Of a DNA stretch of 19,097 bases, positions 6,792-16,600 are shown piece after piece. A program made the translations under genes and the position numbers. Within the stretch, counting starts at the first letter, position 1. Each line of letters begins with the position of its first letter. Below the pieces are notes generated by a model that searched no databases, was not told the DNA's origin, and saw only the letters and a program-made list of their open reading frames with translations. Source of the DNA: a bacterium (GTDB taxonomy: Bacteria > UBA6262 > WVXT01); assembly GCA_035530055.1 (NCBI GenBank), contig DATKVN010000034.1, positions 1 to 19,097 of the forward strand. The letters run 5' to 3'.

Positions 6792-7175
6792 TCATTCTGG
6801 TGGACTCTTGTCCATTTCCAGACCTCTCATCTTATCTAATAGATTATCAAAATCGATCGGTTTAAATAAGTAATCTGCTGCTCCCATCTCCACTCCTCTC
6901 TTCCTGCGAATTCCGTTAACTACTGATATCATCATCACTGGAATTGAATTTAGCGCTTCATCTCTCTTGAGAGCTTCCAGTACTTCAAAACCATCCATTT
7001 CAGGCATAAGCACATCTAAGGTAATAAGATCTGGAGGACTTGCTTTAGCCTTCTCTAACCCCTCTTCCCCACTCAAGGCAAGAGTTGCTTCATATCCTTC
7101 CGCTTCTAAATTAATCTTAATCAGATATCCCACAGGGAAATCGTCATCAATAATTAAAATCTTACGCAACTTCAT
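6792..7175 (-). CDS. Single-domain response regulator (CheY-like receiver)
   Basis: A 127-residue stand-alone receiver domain. The acidic pocket is D10-D12 (ILIIDDD), the phosphoacceptor is D54 (LITLDVLMPEMDG), the switch Ser is S84 (VMMISVV) and the conserved Lys is K105 (DYLFKPID). All key residues are present, so it should accept phosphate from a histidine kinase. No output domain follows, so it must act by protein contact or in a phosphorelay. The start is supported by AAGGAGG at 7182-7188, six bases before the ATG. No kinase gene is in the window. The gene lies downstream of a giant gene's terminator and upstream of another giant gene on the same strand. With no clear terminator after it, co-transcription with the second giant gene is possible; that is inference. 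Confidence 0.93.
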   Translation of the reverse strand: MKLRKILIIDDDFPVGYLIKINLEAEGYEATLALSGEEGLEKAKASPPDLITLDVLMPEMDGFEVLEALKRDEALNSIPVMMISVVNGIRRKRGVEMGAADYLFKPIDFDNLLDKMRGLEMDKSPPE

Positions 7176-7181
7176 CGTAAT

Positions 7182-7188
7182 CCTCCTT
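7182..7188 (-). promoter_or_regulatory. Ribosome-binding site of the response regulator
   Basis: AAGGAGG on the minus strand, six bases before the ATG. A TATATT element lies just upstream near 7196-7201, but no good -35 hexamer is found at the right distance. Confidence 0.7.
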
Positions 7189-7230
7189 CAGAGAATATAC
7201 ATTCTATATTAACGCCAAGCTTTGCTTTCC

Positions 7231-7312
7231 TGTAGGGGACGGACTCTGTGCCGTCCCTTGGGCGACCACGGAGTGTCGCCCCTACAATGCAGAGCTATCG
7301 CTCTGCAGCTAC
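7231..7312. repeat. Composite hairpin repeat element, copy 1
   Basis: Three joined hairpin units: GTAGGGGACGGAC... at 7232-7257, GGGCGACC...CCCCTAC at 7260-7285, and a GCAGAGC/GCTCTGC hairpin followed by AGCTAC at 7286-7312. The first two units together are bounded by inverted TGTAGGGG and CCCCTACA ends (7231-7286), as in a small non-autonomous mobile element. The same units recur at 7520-7624 and inside the giant gene at 3871-4029. Confidence 0.9.
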
Positions 7313-7358
7313 ATCTCCCCTACTCTGACCGTCCCCAAGGAAGAGGGGAGTTTTATAC

Positions 7359-7414
7359 AAAAAAGGCCGGACTGTTCGTAACGGGTTCCCCATACTCGTT
7401 ATCGGCAGCCCGGC
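7359..7414 (-). terminator. Intrinsic terminator downstream of the first giant gene
   Basis: Bases 7366-7414 form a long hairpin of about 21 positions per arm (GCCGGACTGTTCGTAACGGG against CTCGTTATCGGCAGCCCGGC, with a few G-U or mismatched pairs) and a TCCCCA-type loop. On the minus strand it is followed directly by six T residues (7364-7359). It lies 215 nt past the stop of the 3,800-codon gene and before the response regulator. The upstream face lacks a T tract, so it works in one direction. The stem is longer than most terminators, and the element could also be a structured repeat. Confidence 0.75.
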
Positions 7415-7444
7415 TAGTTCAACTTCAATGTTGTCTATCTATGT

Positions 7445-7481
7445 AACCCCGAGGCTTTGCGCCCCCCGATTGCTCGGGGTT
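7445..7481. repeat. GC-rich palindrome with two alternative stems
   Basis: AACCCCGAG (7445-7453) can pair with CTCGGGGTT (7473-7481). CCCCGA at 7464-7469 can pair with the same TCGGGG (7474-7479) around a TTGC loop. The two stems exclude each other. It lies in the 3' leader of the first giant gene, ahead of its terminator. A repeat-family origin is as likely as a regulatory switch. Confidence 0.55.
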
Positions 7482-7519
7482 TGCCCTTTCGGAATATTAA
7501 AACGTTATCAAGAATCTGT

Positions 7520-7624
7520 TGTAGGGGACGGACGCAGTTTATGCCGACCTTTCGGCATGCCGTCCCTTCCTTTGGGCGACCACGGAGTGTCGCCCCTACA
7601 ATGCAGAGCTATCGCTCTGCAGCT
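7520..7624. repeat. Composite hairpin repeat element, copy 2, with internal insertion
   Basis: Same order of units as 7231-7312, with the same inverted TGTAGGGG/CCCCTACA ends (7520-7600) and the same trailing GCAGAGC hairpin (7600-7624). The first unit is interrupted by about 25 bp that themselves form a hairpin (ATGCCGA/TCGGCAT, 7541-7558). The element ends only five bases past the stop of the first giant gene. Confidence 0.9.
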
Positions 7625-7629
7625 AAAGA

Positions 7630-10600
7630 TTATGCCTGAATTTCATATATCGTCTCTTGAGCCTTGATTCCATCAAGATATTCCTTATCTACTGGCGCTG
7701 CCGGCAGAATAATCATACCATCCTTCCTAATCTGAGGCAATAACTCCTCTGCCCTTCCAGGATACTTCTTCTCTATGAACTCTATCAACCATTTAGAAAC
7801 TTTACCCTCTATTGCCACTACCAGTCCTGCTGCTGTGGATAATATCTCTCCCTTTTCCGCAGGATTAAGCACGATCCAGAGAGTCTTCTCCATAATCTCT
7901 CTCTGTCTTGCTTTCTGCCATCTATCCTCGCTATCGGTAACAATACTGACTTTAATCCCATTACCGCCTGTCGTCCCCAGTAACCTCTCAGTGATGATGG
8001 AGAATACTGCCTCAGCACTTATCTTCTTTTGAGTCCTGGATATGCCTACTATTCCTCCCACCTTCTTCAATGTTTCCCGGTCAATTATCAATTTCTTATT
8101 TATTATCCTCGCCACATCCTCTGTTGATAGACCACACGCACTCATAAGGTCCCTTAACATTTGTTCTATGACTTCTTCAGTTACACCTTCTTCACTGCAA
8201 ATAAAGGCGAAGTTGACCCTTTTGAGATTCTCTTCTTCTTTTGCTGCATCAATTATGTTCTTCATAACTTTGAGAGCCCCCATACTCTTCGGCCTGACTC
8301 TCAGCGTTCTCTTCATCATGGAATGAGTGGGCTCTTCCTCAAGATCCATTTCCACGAGAGTAGATAAATCGACCGCGACTACTCGTGTCACTTTGCCGCC
8401 TAAGCTTTCTCGTCCGATTTTATACTCTGAGAACGGCTCACCCTCTCGCAAGCTGAAGCTTGCGGCTACCCCGGACGGTATTTCTTCTGATCGGTAGCCG
8501 GCGGCTTTAGCCGGCGATGACTCTATGCCCTTCTCAGTTGGACTGATTCTCATAAGATACCTGAGGGCAGTAGCAAATCCTCCCACATAGAATAGTGCGC
8601 CTATCGCCTCCCTGCCCCGTAAACTAATCTCCAGTACAGGATACCCTCCCTCTCTGAGTTCTTCAATCGCCAAACTCTCTTTTTCTCTTCCAACTTTCAA
8701 GCGTATAAACGCTGACTTCTTTCCAAATTCTCTGCCAGCGGCAAATTCTTCTTTCCCTATCACAATAATTTCCTTCCCTTCTTTCCCCAGAGGCGAAATA
8801 ACTCCTCGCCATACCTCACCAAATTCTGCCAGTTCCTCAGGCAATACCAGAACTATCTGGCGCCCTGCCTGCCTCATCGTTTCCTGGAAGGCTGCCAGTC
8901 TTACACCCAGGTTCTCCTCGGCATTCTCTTCTCTACATATCTCCATTCCTCTTATGCCACTCTCCACAAATCCCTTTATATCCACACCTGCCAATGCTAA
9001 TACAAACAAAGCGCCTTCGCTAAATATTGCAGAAGAACCACTTATCCCTTCAGGAACATCAAATGTCCCCAGGAACTCCCTCTCCCTGGCTTCTTCAGCA
9101 AATGGAGTATTAGTTTCCGTTATTGCCACGAAGTGCTTACCTACCTGAGATGCAATCTCCTCAGTGGAAATTCCCCGGGCTTTGTATAATTTGGTTAACT
9201 TATCATACAAATATTTTACAGGCTCGGCAGAGGAAACCACAAACAAGGTCTCCTCCGGATTTATCTCACTTTCCATCGTCTCTTTTAGTGCCTCGGGACG
9301 CATAGACTCCAAGACAGAGATTTCAGGATAACCTCTACTCTCCCCTGTTATGTCCGCTGCCACTTCCGTATATAGCCTGGCTTTTTCTCCAATCACCACC
9401 ACTCTCTCATAATCTCTCCTCACCATTATGGCTAACTTTTCAATTCCTTCTGTTTCTACCGCCATCTGCTTCGGAAGAGATGTCCAGCCCAATAATTGAA
9501 TAATCTCTGGACTCTCCTGTTCAAAACCTTTCTTCACCACTAACCGCCTGGCAAGTTCCAATGTCTTCCTAATTTCTTCCTCAGATATTCCTTGTCGCGG
9601 ACCGAGCAAGCTCATCAACAGGTCTGCTCTTCTTGAAGGCTTGCGGAAAATGGCTGCAACAAATCTCTGTCCTCCCTCAAACAAAGACTTAAGCGCCTGC
9701 CACACAGCTTCCAGCCCCAAAACCTGAGGTAATCTGACTCGCTCCACTTCCACGATACCAGTTCCTGCAAGGCTAACCTTCCGGTACATAGCCGAGACGC
9801 CAATAACCGCGACAGCACAAGCCAATACTCCCCATCCTAATCCAAAAGGAAATCCAAAACTGCTCTCCAATCCAGCATGCTGCCCACTGTTTATAATCTC
9901 CCCGACTGCCCCAAACACATCTGAGTTCATAAATAATAGAATTCCCAATCCACCAAAGAAACGCTTAACGATGAAGTGATCAGGTGATATAATCTTACCA
10001 GAAGGCTTTGTTTCCACAGGCGTGGTTAATGCCCGGGATATTTCTTTTGCCCTTTTCGGGGTTATAATTGTAATGCCTGTATGCAAAGGAGCAGACAGCA
10101 TCATCTTGGCAATATCATCAGAAAGCGTAGTTCGCACATTGCCCCAGTAGAAATCATCAGCATTAATAGAAACTCTATTACCTTTGATTATCCACTGATG
10201 CAGAGGATGTCCCCTATACATAGCTATCTTCTGGGTGTTCGTGTTTGCGGTGGGGCATGTTTGAATCTCAATACCATTATCTCTGATGTACTGTAGTAAC
10301 TCTTCAATCTTTTTAAGATTAGAACCATCCTCAATAGCTTCACCTGCAGAAGAATAACCTTTCTTAGGACCCTTTGTTATTATAGAACCTCTTGGCGCTA
10401 AGATAGTTCCGTGAAGGACTGCTCCGATTCCTCCACTCTTTGTTATTCCATCTTCCACAAATTCAAGATGCTTTCTCACCCGTTTCTCACGACCCGGTAT
10501 ATCGGCTATTTCCTTTTGTCTATCTGTTGTGTACTCCTTCCTACTAGGTAACTCTTTGGTTGCCCTGTAAGTATGTCCCATATCACCTAAATGAGCCATT

Positions 10601-13600
10601 GCCTCCATGCCCTGAGCCCGGGCCTTCTCGATGACACGTTTATAATCTGAAGTCTTACTAAAGTGTGTATTCATTCGAGCGTCAATAATGGCCTCTGCAC
10701 CTGAAAAATCAATGCCTATTATGCGATTTCTGTATTCTTCACTTTCTTCTCTCAATGCAATAATTTCATTAACAACTTCTTCGACATTTGCCACAGAATT
10801 CTTCTCACTATGTCTGGCGAATGAAGCAACTAATCTTGCAGAAAATTTCCCTCCGTAGATTTCTTGAGCAAGTTGTTCTGCCTTGGAAAAGCCAGCTATG
10901 ATGGCCTTTACCACTTTCTTTATATCCGGTTCAAACTTCCTCGAGTTTACACCGATTAATACCCGGAGGTCCCTCACACCATCGGCAAAGTGTTGTAATG
11001 CGACATGAGTAATCGCTCTTTCCAAGCTTGCTAAATCATACACGCCATCTCCACGGCTAAAGCCAGTTCGTGCATGTAGCCCTAAAACCTCTAAAATTAC
11101 CTGTTTTGCTCTATCAGGGAGTTGGTGCCATAACATATCTTTCTGAGCGCAATCTTCTAACAAGGCAATACGCTCCCTTCTATCAGCAGCATCTAACTCC
11201 ATTTTGTCCACAGCCTCTCTGAATTTTGTTAAAAGAGCTCTGTTGAATAGAATCATCTCGTTCCATACAAATCCTTCGTGGATAGAGTTGCCTATATGGG
11301 CATGCCAGTGTCTCTTCGGCCATGCCCTTACAGCGGATACAACTGCCTGATATGCTAAATTTCCGTAATCAAATTCACCGTCTTCTCTTTTAACCTCAGT
11401 GATTAATTCATCTATGGCACTTTTTGCTTTTTTCCCTACTCTATCCGAAACTATATTTAAAATTTCAATAATGTGCCTATTACCATCAGAGGCAATTTCT
11501 TTCTCCAATTCTGTTTCAATTGCTTTAACAACATTCAAATCTTCTTTACTTAGACCAACTCCCGAGATTTCAGAAGCCGAATCAACGACCAGCAACCTCT
11601 GCCGGCCGGACAGATGAGAAATCATCCATTGCTTTTTCTTCTCTATATAATTTCTTATATCTTTCTGGTAAACCCCCTCTTTCATTCCATACTCAAGAAC
11701 TAATTCAATGATAGGTTTCTGTTGAGCTTGAAGCTTCTTAACCTCTCTCAACTGTCTCTGGTTCACTCTATATGTGTATCTACCGACCTTATAGGTAGTA
11801 CGCTTCAAGATACGAATCAGTGACTTAAATTTCTCCCTGTCATTATAACTTCTTATTAACACTTTCCAGAATTCTTGAGTGTCAATATCTTCATCAGCAA
11901 TAAGTGCAGCAAGCATATCTGCCTGCTGTTCAGTATTTAGTTTATGGAAGTTTATTACCTTCTGAAGGTCAGTCCTTAATTCGCCGAGGGCTCTCTCTTC
12001 TACTGTGGTAGGATTAGCGTGGCTGGGGTCTAATTCTTCGGTGAGTTCTGCTTCAATTAATGGTACGGAGACTAAGGTATCGTAATCTAAGATTAAAATC
12101 CCGGCCATCCGGTCAGCTAACTCTTTATTCCCAGCTACAAGCTGCAGCCGGATGGTACTTAAGTCAGGGTAAGTCTCCAACAGATTGTTCACTGCTCTTT
12201 GTAGATTATCTGCCCTTTTATTCTCACCTAAACTTCTTAAATAATTTAAGACCTCGTCAAAATTACCTTCTTCTAAAACAACCGGCTTATTGAGTCTCCA
12301 GGTGTCAGTGGCTGGAACTCTCTTTTTGATGCCTGAAGTCTCAGGTTCGGGAGAAGATTCCGCTCTCCCTGCTAATCTTTCCTCTAATAACTGTTGTGCG
12401 CCAACTGTTCCTGGAGCAGGCCAAACTCTAACGTTACCAGGCAGGTCTACATCAGGAGCGAATATCCAGCCTTCCGACCCGGGAAATACCCTGGATATCT
12501 CCTTATTTCCCATAATTAAGATACTGCCTTCATCTATTTGCTCTCCTAAGATTCTGCGGACCACATCGGCTGGATCTATGTCCTCTATTACCATATCAAC
12601 AGCGCCAAACTCGCCCAACTTGGCTGTAACGGGTAAGTTACTTCTTCGGAAGCGCCAATTCAAATATTGACATACCGGAACCCTGAGGTCGTAAACAGAA
12701 GGCCTCTTCCCAAAATTACATGCAAACCCCGTTTTACTCTTAACACTCCTAATCAGTACGCCGGCAACAGTTCGTGAAAGGTTCGTTCTGAAGCCCATTT
12801 CAAGGCTAATTTGCAACTCTCTTCCATTAAACGGGACAGGGTTAGGGTCTATAAACTTACCTTCCAGAGAAATCAACTGCTTGTCCAAACCAAATATTCT
12901 ATACGCTTCTTCTACTATCTCGTCCCATTCTGAAGTTCGAGCAGCAACTTTCTCCAGGTGATGGGTATACAATGGAGTCTCGATCAAATGACCACCCAGG
13001 TCAAAATCATAAGCTACTGCTCCTGAACAGGGGGCGATTATTATTTGAGACCGAACTTTAGAGTCCAAATGGTCTGTCAGATAATTTTTTATCTCTGCCT
13101 TCCCAAAACCAGTAATGATAATCCACCTTCTGGTACGATCCTTTTTCAAAAACCGATTCAGAATCTCAGCCATTTCCCGGTTAGTATGTAGCAGCGTTTT
13201 CGTGCGTGCATCTATGTTAGTGAGGCTGGGCACCATATCAGAAATGACAATTTTAGGGGGCGCTGCCAATCTAGCCTCTTTTTTGAGGACCTCCCTAGTT
13301 TCCGCTTGTCTGACATATTGCTCATAAAGCATTAACATTACACCAATTTTACTTTGTCCTGGAAATCTTCTCTCTATGTCTTCTATTCTTGTACGCAACT
13401 CTGCTTCCTTTTGTTCACGAGTGCGACCAGGCATCAAGTTCAAAAGTTCGTCGTGAATCCTGGTGTCTACTGCCTGTGCGTGCAATATATTCTCCATCAG
13501 CGTCCCAAGAGTGGCTGGACTATAAACAAGGCCTCTTTCTTTCTTGCCCGCTCCCGGTTCACGCAGCTCCCTCGTCTGAAGTGTACTCAGTGAAGCTTCC

Positions 13601-16600
13601 CTTACGTCTACTCCTCCAAACACTGTCCCTGACAACCTAAACATTTCCCTTTCCGATACCGAAAGTTCGCCTCTCGATTGCTTTGCCGCTCGAGAGAAAT
13701 CGGTCACTTCTCTTTTTCTCCCGGGCTTTTGCCCTGCTACCCTGGCTTCATCCATAAAGATTAAAAGCTCTGCTTCTTCTAATTTCGTTAACTCCGCTCT
13801 TGCTCTATTAATCTCTTCATCTGAAGCCCCCTCCCGGATTAACCTTTTGATATCCACTCTCTTTTTCTCAATTTCTTCAAAAAGTTCATTCGTCATTTCG
13901 GGTGTTGCCCCATAGTGTGTAACAAGATAGTCAATTCTTCTTGTTTTCAATGGGGCAATATTACAAATGGCGTGGGTAAAGATGTTCTTAAATTCAATCT
14001 TACGACCCGCCATTTCCGAGACATACCGGGAGATGTGCTTAGCTGTTGAACCAATAGTATAGTCTACAGTCTCATTATCCCTGGCTATATTGTAAGTAAA
14101 GATAATGGGAATTCTTTTTCTTAACTCTACCAGGGCTAATATTATTTCAGTTAACATTGCTGGAAGGATACTGGTGTTCACGCTTCCAGGACCGGCATTA
14201 GCTGCACTTTGGGTCTGTAATACCAAATCAACGAGTCCGGGGATAGCCTTTGGCCTCGCTCCGTCAACGAAACCTAACTCAACAATTCCCGAGAAATTAG
14301 GGCTCTCAGTAATGTTCGTCTGTTCTATTACCAATCTTCCATATATTACTACAGGAATACCCCCTACCCTTACCATTGTCCCCATACCTTTGGTATCCAG
14401 AGCCACTCTTAACTTAGCTCCACCATTCCTTAAGAGGTCTATCTCAGCCCTACTGTTTCCTTTTTCGTATTCATACTCTTCCTTTCCTGTCTCAGGATTT
14501 CTAACCTTCCTTTTTCTTGCCATATTCACAACTATCCTATTTTGAAGCTTTTTAAATCTCACACCATCTATGTAAAATTCTCCATCAGGTATAGCAAACT
14601 TCCTTCCAACCCTTACTCTAAGAGTCTTCTCACCTATTTTCTGTACATAAACCCCGATATTCTTATAGATAATTTTGGTGGGAGAATCAGAACCTATTTT
14701 CGAAGGATCTATCCGTCCTATTTTCATCCCCTCCTTAGTTATGACCAGGGTTTGATTTGACAGGTCTCTGTTGACCTTCACACCGGTTTCACCTATTACT
14801 TTCTCTCTTCTAAGTCTCGACGGCTCACTCGGTACCTCTTCCTGGGTAATAACAGTGGCAACGTATCGGCCTTCCTCTTCTTTTACACTCACTTTGACTG
14901 GGCCTTGACCGAAACATACCCCTTCTTTACTTAAATTAATCCCTTCCTTCACTACTACAGATCTGCTCGTTTCAGAACGGATATGCTTGCCATAGCTGAT
15001 AACCTTATAAAATTCATCGGTTATCTCCATCTTTTCGTGCCTTATATTTATTCTTATTTTACCCGTCAACTTATCCTTTCTCAGCCTTACTTCCACTCCA
15101 TCTATTTCTTCCTCCATTCTTAATCCATCACGGAATTCAAGGGGAAGTACACGGTCATTTATCATTATTGTTGGCGCCCTTAGCTTGGCATACAAAGTTC
15201 CCGGTTCAAAGCTAACCGGAAAAACGATGCCATCAGTTATACCCAGCATGTCGCATAATTTGATAGAACTTTCTTTATATTTCTCCCAATTCACAGGTTC
15301 GCCAGGGTCAAGAGTATACGCGCCCCCTTCAACCATCGCTCCAATTAACATAAGGTTCCCAATACTGTTTCCACCGGGGAAGATTATTCCTTTGCTTATG
15401 AAATTATCATCGATTACATCAGCCAACCGCAAAAGACTATTGGAAAAATAGGCCCAATCGGAACTCAATTTCAACTCAGGCACAAGAATCACTTTATCCT
15501 CAGATTCCTGTATCGTGTATTCATAGCCACTAAGCCCAACAGTGGTCTCTTTAATATCCAGGGGGCCTGCTCTTACGGTTTCTGTTTCTATTCCCTCATC
15601 CGTTTCCCTTTTGCCCCTGAACTCATAGGTCTGAGTAGCTGAGTCATATCTGACTTGACAAAAAACATACTGAATTTCTCCTTCTCTTACTACGGAAGGG
15701 ATTCCTATTGTTCTGGTTTTGCCCTCCCCGACAGCCGATATATCGATTGGTTCGGTTAATTGCCTCACCAAATTCAGGTACAGCGTGAGGCCATCTCTTA
15801 ATGAGCCTTGCTCTCCTGAGGCAAACCTTGCTCTAATCACCATTCGCTTATCAGGAGTTACAAAGCCTGAGAAGGCGTTTATTGTATCGCCTGGTGAGGG
15901 AAAATATCCAAGGATATGTTTAAGAGCATCCTGCAGTCTTCTTGAGGAACCACCATCATCAAAAGGTGTAACCAGCACTAGTATATTCAGCCCTCTTTCG
16001 CGCATTATATGAATTTGCGTCCTTTGGAAGGTGCCAGCAAGTAGACGCCCTCCGGTCCCGCCAACGATAAAGGTGGATTCTGGTCTTTCCCAGGACCGGG
16101 GCCCGGGCGGCACATCCAGATAAACATTTTCATGTTCCTTCTGCGAACCAAGAAGAACAGTATCTGCGAATGGGAGCTCGCTTTTTTTAAAACGAACTTC
16201 TCCCCATCCCTCAACTATCCATCGCTCAAGTTCCCTTTGATTGCCACCAAAGACCTGAAGCAATGATTGGTAAGCATCGCTTTCCCGTACAACCTGTTTC
16301 ACCGTTACCTTATTGGCACATGATTGCATCTCCTCAGGGAAAATGCCTGGTTGGCGAGCATATTCTATAATTGCATTAATCAATTCATCATAGGATTCGA
16401 ACATTGAGAGCCCTACCAGTGGGGACAATTCCAGCAAGTTGCCAAAAGTCAGGGGTTCGAGTACCTCGTGTCTCTGTGCTGGTGAAAGGCTCCTGAACAA
16501 AATTTCATTGAAAGCTTTATCATCAATATCATTATCGCCGAGCAGTGTTTCCAGAACTTCGGTTTGCTGTTTTGAGGAGTAGCTTTTAAAATATTCTACC

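Noticed and set aside
7366-7414. Cyclic-di-GMP (GEMM) or other riboswitch
   Set aside because: The AGCCGGGCTGCCG stretch on the minus strand recalls parts of GEMM RNAs, but the conserved core and paired receptor loop are missing. A simple long hairpin with T6 explains it better.
7222-7667. Small plus-strand ORFs across the repeat region
   Set aside because: They consist of translated hairpin repeats (for example GDHGVSPLQCRAIALQL) and have no independent coding signs.
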